DNA of 14,103 nt, from contig DHKA01000015.1 in NCBI GenBank assembly GCA_002404605.1, positions 1 through 14,103 on the forward strand, written 5' to 3'. Below the pieces are notes generated by a model. It was not told the origin of the DNA, ran no database searches, and saw only the letters and a program-made list of their open reading frames with translations. This stretch comes from Clostridiales bacterium UBA4706. GTDB taxonomy: Bacteria; Bacillota; Clostridia; Oscillospirales; Oscillospiraceae. Below are positions 6,609 to 13,725 of this stretch, in pieces (position 1 is the stretch's first letter; each line of letters starts with the position of its first letter). A program made the position numbers and the translations under genes.

Positions 6609-8044
6609 GCCTTCTTGTCAGCGATCTCCTTCAAAATGGCGCGGATGAGCGTGTCGCAGCCGTACACGGTATCGAGCATGAGCGTCTCGCGCGTGGAATG
6701 GATATCCAGAATGTCGGGGCCGATGGAAATGATGTCAAGCGCGGGGTTGGCGGAGGAGAAGCTGCCGCACTCCAGACCGGCGTGCACCGGCTCCACGGAC
6801 ATGTCGCGTCCGTTCTGCTCCTTGAAAATCCGCTCGCAGATGCCGACAAGCTCGCTTCCGGGCTTGAGCGGCCATGCGGGGGAGGAGCTGAGCAGCGTCA
6901 TCGTAAAGCCGTGCTCGGATGCCTGACGCTCGTATTCTTTCTTCATTTCCGCGGTGATGGCCGGCTCGCTGCTGCGCTGATGGACGGTGAATTCGACTTC
7001 GTCCTCGCCGACGGCGGCAAGACCGGTGTTCGCCGAACTCTCCACGAGCGACGGGATGGACGGCGACATGGTGTGCACGCCGTCAAACACCTCGGTGAGC
7101 AGCGTAAGATAGCCGCGCGAAAGCTCACCCTTGAGCGCCTTTTCGGGGAGTTCCGCAGCCGTTACGATGACCTTCGCCTCCGGATCCGTTGCGGCGCAGG
7201 CGACTGCCTCCGTAAGAGCGTGGGCATTGAGCGCTTCGAGGACCTTTTCGGCATCCTTTTCCGGCACGGTGATTACGGCAGTGCAAGAAGAGGGAATGGC
7301 GTTGTGGGCGCTGCCGCCGCGAAAGGCGGCGAGACGCGCGCCGGGGCACATGTCGAGCGCGGCCTTTGCCGTGCGCGCGGCCATGCGGATGGCGTTGGCG
7401 AGCTTCAGATGGATGGAAGCGCCGGAGTGACCGCCGACGAGACCGGAAACAGAGATCTTGTACGCCTTGCCGGAAGCGGCTTCCCACTCGGCGGCGCGGT
7501 GCAGGCGGTACATATCGCTGCCCGCGCTCGAATTGCAGAGAGAGCCGAACTCTTCCCAGTCAAGATTGATGAGATATTTGGCGTCCAGATGCTTCGGATC
7601 AAGATTGTCCGCGCCGGACATGCCGTCTTCCTCGTCCACGGTGAAGATCGCGCGGATCGGCCCGTGTACGGCGGTCTCATCCTCGAGAATAGACATCGCA
7701 AGCGCGACACCCGCGCCGTCGTCGCCGCCGAGGGACGTGCCTTTCGCCTTGAGCGTTTTGCCGTCGTTGATAACGGTGATGGTGTCGTTGAGCGGATCAA
7801 AATCCATGCCGTCCTCCCAGACGACGACCATATCCATGTGCGCCTGCAGGATGGTGCGCGGCGCGTCCTCGTGCCCGGCGGAACCGGGCTTATCGATAAT
7901 GACGTTGCCTTCCCCGTCGCGCACGGCGGCGAGGCCCTTTTTCACGGCCCAGTCGTAGAGAAACCGGCTGATCTTCTCTTCATGGTGGGACTTGTGCGGG
8001 ATCGCGCAGAGAGAAAGAAAGTTTTCAATGATCTTTTCGTTCAT
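6605..8044 (-). CDS. pepD: Cytosolic aminoacyl-histidine dipeptidase PepD (peptidase family M20C)
   Basis: This 479-residue zinc dipeptidase hydrolyses a broad range of dipeptides in the cytosol. The di-metal site is visible: His69 and Asp71 in QAHMD, Asp108 in GGDDGAG, Glu138-Glu139 in VDEEDG, Asp162 in INLDWEE, and His449 in DIHSTRE. The spacing of the first five positions matches the characterised Vibrio PepD with a constant offset of 11. The GGHSG segment at 204-208 is the usual M20 dimerisation-domain entry. The start at 8044 has AAAGGG about 9 nt upstream; an in-frame ATG at 8074 lies inside htrA and is less likely. It starts 19 nt after the htrA stop and its stop overlaps mnmG by 4 nt. 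Confidence 0.96.
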   Translation of the reverse strand: MNEKIIENFLSLCAIPHKSHHEEKISRFLYDWAVKKGLAAVRDGEGNVIIDKPGSAGHEDAPRTILQAHMDMVVVWEDGMDFDPLNDTITVINDGKTLKAKGTSLGGDDGAGVALAMSILEDETAVHGPIRAIFTVDEEDGMSGADNLDPKHLDAKYLINLDWEEFGSLCNSSAGSDMYRLHRAAEWEAASGKAYKISVSGLVGGHSGASIHLKLANAIRMAARTAKAALDMCPGARLAAFRGGSAHNAIPSSCTAVITVPEKDAEKVLEALNAHALTEAVACAATDPEAKVIVTAAELPEKALKGELSRGYLTLLTEVFDGVHTMSPSIPSLVESSANTGLAAVGEDEVEFTVHQRSSEPAITAEMKKEYERQASEHGFTMTLLSSSPAWPLKPGSELVGICERIFKEQNGRDMSVEPVHAGLECGSFSSANPALDIISIGPDILDIHSTRETLMLDTVYGCDTLIRAILKEIADKKA

Positions 8045-8063
8045 GGTTATATCCCTTTCTGTA

Positions 8064-9338
8064 TCAGTAAACATCGTTAACGTCCATGAGCTTCACGGTA
8101 ACGTCCCGCGTTTCACCTTCGTGCCATACGGTGAGCGTGATCTCATCGCCGACGCCGAGACCGGCGATGATGCCGGTGAGATCTTCGTTGACGGAAAGCT
8201 CCACGCCGTTCGCGGCAAGGAGCACATCCCCGGTCACAATGCCTTTGGCGGCGCAGTCCGAACCCTCGGAAACGGCGCTCACGTAGAGCCCGGCGGGAAG
8301 ATCGTATTCCTCCATCGCCGCCTGCGGCACCTTACCGACGGTGACGCCGAGCGCCGGGCGGCCGCGGACCTCGCCGGATTCAAGCAGACTGTCCGCGATC
8401 GTCTTGACGGTGTCCGACGGAATGGCAAACGCCACGCCCTCGATGGATACCGAGCCGATATACCGGCTGCTCATTTTCATGTTGGTGATGCCGATGACCT
8501 GCCCGTAAACGTTGATGAGCGCGCCGCCGGAGTTGCCCTCGTTGATCGGCGCGGAGGTCTGAAGCAGGCTGTTTGTCACGCCGTTGTAGGAAATGTCGCG
8601 GTTGATGCCGGAGATGATGCCCTCGGTCATCGTGCTGCGGAATTCCTTGCCGAGCGGGTTGCCGATGGCATATACGGCGTCGCCGACGAGCAGCGAATCG
8701 GTCGAGACGAACGCCGCAGCGGTGAGACCGTGCGCGTCGATCTTCAGCACGGCAACATCGGTGCGGGGATCGTAGCCGACGAGCAGCGCGTCATACTCCG
8801 AATCGTCCCAGAGCGTGATGCGCGCGCGGCAGGTACCCTCCACAACGTGCGAGTTCGTGAGGATATACCCGTCCTCGGTGAGAATGACGCCGGAGCCCCA
8901 GTAATAGCTGTCGTCCGACGTTTCATCCGGGAATGCGGAGACCGCGACGATCGATGGAGCGCAGCGCTCATAGATCTCCTGCGCGGTGAGCGGCGCTTCT
9001 CCGGCGGGGGAGAGCGTGAGCGTTATGCGCTCCGTGGTCTGCACCGTCGGGATGGTGCACTCCTTCGTCTCATCATTCGCGGTGAAGTAGTTTTCGAAAA
9101 ACGATTTGTAATCGCCGGGCAGCTCATCGGCTGCGCCGGGGGCCGACGGGTCGAGAGCCGTGCCGCCGCGAAAGAGCAGACACGAGCCGATGATGAGCGC
9201 CGCCGCACAAACGATGATCAGCGCGATGCCCCAGGCGGGCATTTTCCGCTTCGGCTTCCGGGCGGGGGCGCAGGCCGGGGCTGCGGGCTGCGCCGTGTCG
9301 CCGGAGCAGGTGTACCACATAGATTCCTGATTTTCCAT
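8064..9338 (-). CDS. htrA: Membrane-anchored HtrA/DegP-like serine protease (S1C) with PDZ domain
   Basis: This 424-residue protein probably degrades or refolds damaged proteins at the outer face of the membrane. It has a basic cytoplasmic tail ending in KPKRK, one membrane segment (about 36-56), a linker, a trypsin-like domain (about 120-320) and one C-terminal PDZ domain (about 326-417). The catalytic triad is His164 (TNSHVV), Asp194 (RTDVAVLKI) and Ser270 (GNSGGA). QTSAPINEGNSGG is a strong family signature. AAAGGAG lies 4 nt before the ATG at 9338; Met7 at 9320 is an alternative start. It lies 18 nt after a sensor kinase gene, an arrangement also known for Bacillota regulator-kinase-HtrA clusters, suggesting control by envelope stress. 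Confidence 0.95.
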   Translation of the reverse strand: MENQESMWYTCSGDTAQPAAPACAPARKPKRKMPAWGIALIIVCAAALIIGSCLLFRGGTALDPSAPGAADELPGDYKSFFENYFTANDETKECTIPTVQTTERITLTLSPAGEAPLTAQEIYERCAPSIVAVSAFPDETSDDSYYWGSGVILTEDGYILTNSHVVEGTCRARITLWDDSEYDALLVGYDPRTDVAVLKIDAHGLTAAAFVSTDSLLVGDAVYAIGNPLGKEFRSTMTEGIISGINRDISYNGVTNSLLQTSAPINEGNSGGALINVYGQVIGITNMKMSSRYIGSVSIEGVAFAIPSDTVKTIADSLLESGEVRGRPALGVTVGKVPQAAMEEYDLPAGLYVSAVSEGSDCAAKGIVTGDVLLAANGVELSVNEDLTGIIAGLGVGDEITLTVWHEGETRDVTVKLMDVNDVY

Positions 9339-9356
9339 AAAACTCCTTTCCGCCTT

Positions 9357-10775
9357 TTAGGGTTTGAGCGCGAGCGTGAACACAAAGTCGGTCACACCCT
9401 GGCGGCTTGTCACGGCGATGTCCTCGCCGTGGTTATTCAAAATGGTTTTGACGATATAAAGCCCCAGACCGACGCCGTCGCGGTCCTGGCTGCGGCTGCG
9501 GTCGGACTTGTGAAAGCGATCAAAGAGGAGCGGGATCTCCGCCTCCGGAATGGTGCTGCCGCAGTTCCGGACGGAGACATACGCCTTTTTGCTGTCCTTC
9601 CAGAGCGAAATGGTGAGCGGCGAATTTTCGCGGGAGAATTTAATGGCGTTATCCAGCAGATTGTAGATGACCTGCGTGATGGCGTCCACATCGCCGAGAA
9701 CGTTGATCGCCTCCTCGGGAACGTTGAACTCCACGTCCAGATGCTTCTGGTCGATCTTGTCGGCAAACGTGATGAGCGTGAGCCGGAGCTGCTCGGAGAT
9801 ATCAAAGCTGCTTTTCAGGAGCGTTGCGCGGTCCTTTGCCTGCAGACGCGAAAGCTCCAGCATGCTGCGCACGAGCCGCGCCAGCCGTTTCGTCTCCGAG
9901 GAAATGATCTGGAGATATTTCTTTTCCGACTCCGGCGGGATCGTCCCGTCGAGAATGCCGTCGGCAAAGCCGGAGATCGTCGTCATCGGCGTTTTGAGCT
10001 CGTGCGACACGTTGGCGATAAACTCGCGCCGTTTCGTTTCCGACTGCTCGAGCGAGTCCGCCATGGAGTTGAAGGCTTCCGTCAGCTCGCCGATCTCGTC
10101 GGTGCTGTCGGTAGGCTCCACGCGCACGTCCAGCTCGCCGCGTCCGAAGCGCCGCGCCGCGTCCGCCATGTCGCGCAGCGGCTTGGCGAAGTACTTGGAG
10201 CTCGCATAGCTGAAGATGAGTGCGAGACAGAGCACGATAAGACTGATAAAGAAGAACAGCGGCACGATCGTTTCCCAAATGGAGAGAGCTGTGCTCGTAT
10301 CCTTTGAGACAAAGAGATGCCCCAGAAGCTTGCCGTCGTCGGTGAGCGCGGATATAACGGTATAGTGTTCATTCGGATAAAATCCGCCCAGCGTGCCGAG
10401 CGACGTGACCGTACCGGACTCCGGCAGGATCGCCGATACGCTCTCGTCGAGCCGTTTCCCGATGTGCTCACAGAAAACGGCGGAGTCTGAGCAGGTGATG
10501 ATATACCCTGAGGGATTGACGATGAAAATGTGCTGATTCGTGCTCGCGCCGATGGTGCTGAGCGTCATGCGCAGCTCGAGCGAGCGGAGATCGCCCTCGG
10601 CGGCGTAGGCGACTGCCATGCGCGATATCTCGCGCGAGTTCGTCATCATGCTCTCGCGCGCTTCGGACACGAACACCTGCCGGCTCGCAAAGCTGAACGC
10701 CGCGCCGATGAGAAGAAAGCTCACAAGGACCATCGCCGCGGTCGTGGTGAAAGTCCGGAAATACGTTCTGTGCAT
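9357..10775 (-). CDS. Sensor histidine kinase paired with the OmpR-family regulator
   Basis: This 472-residue membrane kinase has a membrane segment at about 11-30, an extracytoplasmic sensor region (about 31-166), a second membrane segment (about 168-192) and a HAMP linker (about 193-245). It then has a dimerisation domain with phospho-acceptor His258 (NVSHELKTPM) and an ATPase domain with the N-box NLLDNAIKFS (372-381) and the G-box DGVGLGL (433-439). The usual nucleotide-binding Asp of the D-x-G motif is Asn here (RNCGSTIP, 403-410), a substitution also seen in related kinases. The ATG at 10775 lies 3 nt after the regulator stop and has no clear ribosome binding site, so it probably depends on coupled translation. 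The signal sensed is unknown; the downstream HtrA gene suggests cell-envelope or secretion stress. Confidence 0.95.
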   Translation of the reverse strand: MHRTYFRTFTTTAAMVLVSFLLIGAAFSFASRQVFVSEARESMMTNSREISRMAVAYAAEGDLRSLELRMTLSTIGASTNQHIFIVNPSGYIITCSDSAVFCEHIGKRLDESVSAILPESGTVTSLGTLGGFYPNEHYTVISALTDDGKLLGHLFVSKDTSTALSIWETIVPLFFFISLIVLCLALIFSYASSKYFAKPLRDMADAARRFGRGELDVRVEPTDSTDEIGELTEAFNSMADSLEQSETKRREFIANVSHELKTPMTTISGFADGILDGTIPPESEKKYLQIISSETKRLARLVRSMLELSRLQAKDRATLLKSSFDISEQLRLTLITFADKIDQKHLDVEFNVPEEAINVLGDVDAITQVIYNLLDNAIKFSRENSPLTISLWKDSKKAYVSVRNCGSTIPEAEIPLLFDRFHKSDRSRSQDRDGVGLGLYIVKTILNNHGEDIAVTSRQGVTDFVFTLALKP

Positions 10776-10778
10776 CGC

Positions 10779-11471
10779 TTATTCGACCGACTCGAACTTG
10801 TACCCGACGCCCCAGACTGTTTTGAGCGACCACTTGTCCGAAACGCCCTCCAGCTTTTCGCGCAGACGCTTGATGTGGACGTCCACGGTGCGGGAGTCGC
10901 CGAAATAATCAAAGCCCCACACTTCGTCCAGAAGCTGGTTGCGGGTGAAAACACGGTTGGGGGAAGAGGCAAGGTGGTACAGAAGCTCCATCTCCTTGGG
11001 GGGAGCTTCCACCCGCTTACCGTCTACGATGAGCTCATAGGAATCGAGATCGATCACGAGCTTATCGAATACAAGACGCTTTTCCGCCGCGTGCGGCGCG
11101 GCTTCCGGCTCACTGCGGCGCATAACGGCGTGGATGCGCGCCATTAGCTCCTTGACCTCGAACGGCTTTGTGACGTAATCGTCCGCGCCCATTTCGAGAC
11201 CGGAGATCTTGTCGAACGTTTCGCCCTTCGCGGTCAGCATGATGATCGGCACTTTGGAGGTCTTCCGGACCTCGGAGCATACGACCCAGCCGTCCACGAC
11301 CGGCAGCATGATGTCGAGCAGGATGAGATCCGGCTGCAGCTCCTGCGCGCGGCGGATGCCCTCTCCGCCGTCGGCGGCGAGAAACACGTCGAACCCGTCC
11401 TTTTCCAGATACAGGCGCAGCAGCTCCGCAATGTTGCTGTCATCCTCAACTACCAGTACTTTTTTTGCCAT
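10779..11471 (-). CDS. OmpR/PhoB-family response regulator
   Basis: This 230-residue DNA-binding protein is activated by the adjacent kinase. The receiver domain (about 4-117) has the acidic pair Asp10-Asp11, phospho-acceptor Asp53 (LLDIMLP), Thr80 and Lys102 followed by Pro. The winged-helix domain (about 132-230) contains PPKEMELLYHLAS, RNQLLDEVWG, TVDVHIKRLREKL and the final VWGVGYKFE. Start at 11471 is chosen because GGGAGG lies about 8 nt upstream; an upstream in-frame ATG at 11510 is inside a palindrome and lacks such a site. It heads a six-gene operon and probably regulates it, since a palindrome lies in the leader. Confidence 0.95.
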   Translation of the reverse strand: MAKKVLVVEDDSNIAELLRLYLEKDGFDVFLAADGGEGIRRAQELQPDLILLDIMLPVVDGWVVCSEVRKTSKVPIIMLTAKGETFDKISGLEMGADDYVTKPFEVKELMARIHAVMRRSEPEAAPHAAEKRLVFDKLVIDLDSYELIVDGKRVEAPPKEMELLYHLASSPNRVFTRNQLLDEVWGFDYFGDSRTVDVHIKRLREKLEGVSDKWSLKTVWGVGYKFESVE

Positions 11472-11499
11472 ATTCGCAACCTCCCTGTATGTACGGCAA

Positions 11500-11513
11500 G
11501 AATTGCCCAATTC
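11500..11513. promoter_or_regulatory. Palindrome in the regulator operon leader (candidate operator)
   Basis: GAATTG-cc-CAATTC is a perfect 6+6 inverted repeat. It lies between the predicted transcription start (about 11518) and the ribosome binding site of the response regulator gene. It could be an operator or a small leader hairpin. The OmpR family more often uses direct repeats, so a different regulator is possible. Confidence 0.4.
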
Positions 11514-11524
11514 TCTAAAATATT

Positions 11525-11553
11525 ATTATATACCAATATAAGCAAATTTGGAA
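11525..11553 (-). promoter_or_regulatory. Predicted promoter of the six-gene regulator-htrA-mnmA operon
   Basis: On the minus strand a consensus TATAAT (11525-11530) lies 17 nt after TTCCAA (11548-11553), a weak -35. It is in an AT-rich stretch that stands out from the GC-rich surroundings. It is the only strong promoter candidate noticed between here and mnmA. Confidence 0.55.
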
Positions 11554-11600
11554 CACCGTGTGCGAACAAAATGTAAAAAAACGGGAGAAAGCCGGAAATG

Positions 11601-11629
11601 TTGCATTCAGGAAACAAATACGGTAAAAT
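11601..11629 (+). promoter_or_regulatory. Predicted ispE promoter
   Basis: TTGCAT (11601-11606) and TAAAAT (11624-11629) are 17 nt apart. Transcription would start about 20 nt before the ispE ATG. It is divergent from the regulator operon promoter, with the two -35 elements about 50 nt apart. Confidence 0.6.
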
Positions 11630-11655
11630 GCAGAAAAGAAATGGGGTGCGCTCTT

Positions 11656-12525
11656 ATGAGGATAAACGAAAAGGGCTATGCCAAGCTGAACTACTCCCTT
11701 GACGTCCACGCCAGACGTCCGGATGGCTACCACGATCTCACCATGGTCATGGGCAGCGTTTCGCTCTGGGACGATGTTGAGGTCTCCCTCCGCAGCGATG
11801 GGAAGATCGAGGCGATGTGTTCGCTCCCCTGGCTGCCGCGGGATGAGCGGAATCTTGCCGTTCGCGCGGCGCGCGTGTTTTTTGACGCCGCCGGTGACGG
11901 CACGCCTGGCGCGGACATCCGCATAAAAAAACGCGTGCCGGTCGGCGCTGGCATGGCGGGCGGCAGCACGGACGCCGCGGCGGTGCTCCGTGCGCTCAAT
12001 GTGCTCACCGGGGCGAACTTCCCGGCGGAGCGGCTGCGCGATCTCGCGCTCGCCGTCGGTTCGGATGTGCCGTACTGCGTCACCGGCGGCATGATGCTCG
12101 CTGAGGGGCGCGGGGAAATCCTCTCGCCGCTGCCTGAGCTTCCGGGCGGATGGATCGTGATATGCAAGCCGCCGTTTTCCGTCTCCACGGCGGAGCTTTT
12201 CGGGCGCATCGATAAGCGCCGCATCGCAGCGCACCCGGATACGCAGGGACTGTGCGCCGCACTGCACGCCGGGGATCTTCGCGGCGCTGCGCGGCGGATG
12301 TTCAACGTGTTTGAAGAGGCACTGCCGCGCAGCAGCGCGGAGATCGGTTCGATCCGCGGCGCACTGCTCGACGGCGGCGCTCTCGGCGCGGTGATGACCG
12401 GCACGGGCAGCGCGGTGTTTGGTGTGTTTGAGGAGCGCGCTGCGGCGGAGACCGCGCATGAACGCCTTTCGCAGACGTACCGCGAGTGTTTCCTTGTGCG
12501 TCCCGTGGATATGCTGACACTGTGA
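11656..12525 (+). CDS. ispE: 4-diphosphocytidyl-2-C-methyl-D-erythritol kinase IspE
   Basis: This 289-residue GHMP-family kinase phosphorylates 4-diphosphocytidyl-2-C-methyl-D-erythritol with ATP in the MEP isoprenoid pathway. Lys10 (YAKLNYSL), the glycine-rich ATP loop PVGAGMAGGSTDAAA (95-109), catalytic Asp137 (GSDVPYC) and the third GHMP motif TGTGSAVFG (248-256) are present. Length is normal. The ATG at 11656 gives the family's usual N-terminus; GGGG lies about 9 nt upstream. An ATG at 11641 is a possible alternative, while the longer open frame back to 11548 would begin before the predicted promoter and is rejected. It is a stand-alone gene with no clear terminator before the next gene. 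Confidence 0.96.
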   Translation: MRINEKGYAKLNYSLDVHARRPDGYHDLTMVMGSVSLWDDVEVSLRSDGKIEAMCSLPWLPRDERNLAVRAARVFFDAAGDGTPGADIRIKKRVPVGAGMAGGSTDAAAVLRALNVLTGANFPAERLRDLALAVGSDVPYCVTGGMMLAEGRGEILSPLPELPGGWIVICKPPFSVSTAELFGRIDKRRIAAHPDTQGLCAALHAGDLRGAARRMFNVFEEALPRSSAEIGSIRGALLDGGALGAVMTGTGSAVFGVFEERAAAETAHERLSQTYRECFLVRPVDMLTL

Positions 12526-12554
12526 AAATCCTAACAAATTCTTTATCCGATCTA

Positions 12555-12563
12555 TGGTAAAAT
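12555..12563 (+). promoter_or_regulatory. Extended -10 promoter of the KdpD-like kinase
   Basis: TGGTAAAAT fits the extended -10 form TGnTATAAT, and no good -35 lies at the right distance. The -10 sequence GGTAAAATG is shared with the ispE promoter. The predicted transcript would start about 13 nt before the GTG at 12583, with AGAGGTGAT as ribosome binding site. ispE ends only 30 nt earlier, so read-through is also possible. Confidence 0.45.
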
Positions 12564-12582
12564 GATTCAGAGGTGATTCTCC

Positions 12583-12678
12583 GTGCGGAAGAAGGAAAAC
12601 TGGACGGTGACGTGGAAGAGCGTCGGGATCACGGCGGGCCTCTTTGCTCTGACGACCCTGCTCTGCGTTCTGCTGTAG
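12583..12678 (+). pseudogene. 5' fragment of the KdpD-like kinase gene, ended by an in-frame TAG
   Basis: A GTG at 12583, preceded by a strong AGGTGAT site 7 nt upstream, opens a frame encoding 31 residues: a basic start (RKKENWTVTWK) and a hydrophobic segment (about 14-31), typical of the first membrane segment of DUF4118 kinases. The frame hits TAG at 12676-12678 (codon 32) and continues in the same frame into the kinase. The stop lies in the membrane segment's end, just before RFG, so it interrupts a gene that is otherwise intact. TAG is a real stop elsewhere here, since mnmA ends with it. A CAG-to-TAG change is the simplest origin; a sequencing error or suppression are alternatives. Confidence 0.7.
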
Positions 12679-12687
12679 CGCTTCGGT

Positions 12688-13692
12688 GTGGACAGCGTCA
12701 GCCTCGAGCGAAATGAGGCCTATGTCCCGCTGGTATACGTTTTGTGCGTGCTGCCGGTTTCACTTTTGACGGACGGATATCTCTGCGGCACGATCGTTTC
12801 GGTTTTGAGCGTTTTCGCCGTGAACTATGTTTTCACCTATCCGTATATGGATTTCAACTTCTCCCTGTCCGGCTACCCGCTCACCTTTCTCACGATGCTT
12901 ACTGTCTCGCTCACGGTCAACAGGCTGACGGCAACGCTCAGGCGGCAGGCGCGCATCCGCATGGAGGCGGAGACCGAGCGCATGCGTGCCAATCTCCTGC
13001 GGGCGATATCGCACGATCTGCGAACGCCGCTCACGGCGATCTCCGGCTCGGCGGTCACGCTTCTCGAAAATGAAAATCTCCCGGACTGGCAGAAAAAGCA
13101 GCTTCTCGGCAGCATCAATGCCGACGCCGAATGGCTCATCCGCATGGTGGAGAATCTTCTCTCCGTCACACGCATCGGTCTGGAGTCAGCGTGTATCGAA
13201 AAGCAGGATGAGGTGGCCGAGGAAGTCATTTTCTCCGCCATTTCCAAATTTAAAATGCTTTTTCTGGGGGTCAAGGTCACGCCGCAGCTTCCCGAGTCGG
13301 TGCTGCTCGTGCCGATGGACCCGGTGCTCATAGAGCAGGTGCTTACAAACCTGCTGGAAAACTCCGCCCGGCACGGCACCGCCACGGAGATCACGGTGTC
13401 GCTGGCCCGAATGGGGAGCGTTGCGGTATTCACCGCAGAGGATAACGGAACGGGCATCGTGCGCGAAAAGCTGCCGCACCTTTTTGAAGGGATCGGCTTT
13501 TCGCCGGAGAAAAATGGCGTCGGCGGGCGCAGACAGATGGGGATCGGGCTTTCAGTTTGTATGTCCATCGTAAAGGCGCACGGGGGCAGTATGAGTGCCC
13601 GGAATACCGGCGGCGGAACGGCGGTGAGCTTCTCTCTGCCGGTACCGCCGGAGAGCGAGACCGCCGCGGAAACAAGCGATCCTACCATGTAA
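12688..13692 (+). CDS. KdpD-like (DUF4118) sensor histidine kinase, main part after an in-frame stop
   Basis: Together with the 31-residue piece before the TAG this would be a 369-codon gene starting at 12583. Numbered on that frame, it has further membrane segments (about 48-63, 68-86 and 98-114) including TDGYLCG and NYVFTYPYMDFNF, typical of the DUF4118 domain. The dimerisation domain has phospho-acceptor His144 (AISHDLRTPLTAISG). The ATPase domain has the N-box NLLENSARHG (256-265), DNGTGI (287-292) and MGIGLSV (319-325). The long Usp and KdpD N-terminal domains of classical KdpD are absent, as in many Clostridia. GTG 12688 is the first in-frame start after the TAG but has no good ribosome binding site, so the product may be lost or made weakly by re-initiation. 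All catalytic motifs remain intact, implying recent damage or recoding. No kdpFABC genes are in the window. Confidence 0.85.
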   Translation: MDSVSLERNEAYVPLVYVLCVLPVSLLTDGYLCGTIVSVLSVFAVNYVFTYPYMDFNFSLSGYPLTFLTMLTVSLTVNRLTATLRRQARIRMEAETERMRANLLRAISHDLRTPLTAISGSAVTLLENENLPDWQKKQLLGSINADAEWLIRMVENLLSVTRIGLESACIEKQDEVAEEVIFSAISKFKMLFLGVKVTPQLPESVLLVPMDPVLIEQVLTNLLENSARHGTATEITVSLARMGSVAVFTAEDNGTGIVREKLPHLFEGIGFSPEKNGVGGRRQMGIGLSVCMSIVKAHGGSMSARNTGGGTAVSFSLPVPPESETAAETSDPTM

Positions 13693-13725
13693 CGTTCTGG
13701 AAACCAATCGGCAAAGGAGACAGCC

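Noticed and set aside
4398..6926. 842-codon open frame on the plus strand
   Set aside because: It is antisense to mnmG and parts of mnmA and pepD, whose catalytic motifs are unambiguous. GC-rich codon use creates long antisense frames. Its translation is Arg/Ala-rich with no recognisable domain.
7992..10307. 771-codon open frame on the plus strand
   Set aside because: It is antisense to pepD, htrA and the sensor kinase, with biased composition and no domain.
11548..11655. 36-residue N-terminal extension of ispE
   Set aside because: It runs through the predicted promoter and is absent from the family; the YAKLN motif normally lies near residue 10.
12583..13692. A true kdp potassium system
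   Set aside because: No kdpF, A, B or C gene is in the window, and short DUF4118 kinases serve various roles. The label KdpD-like refers to domain type only.
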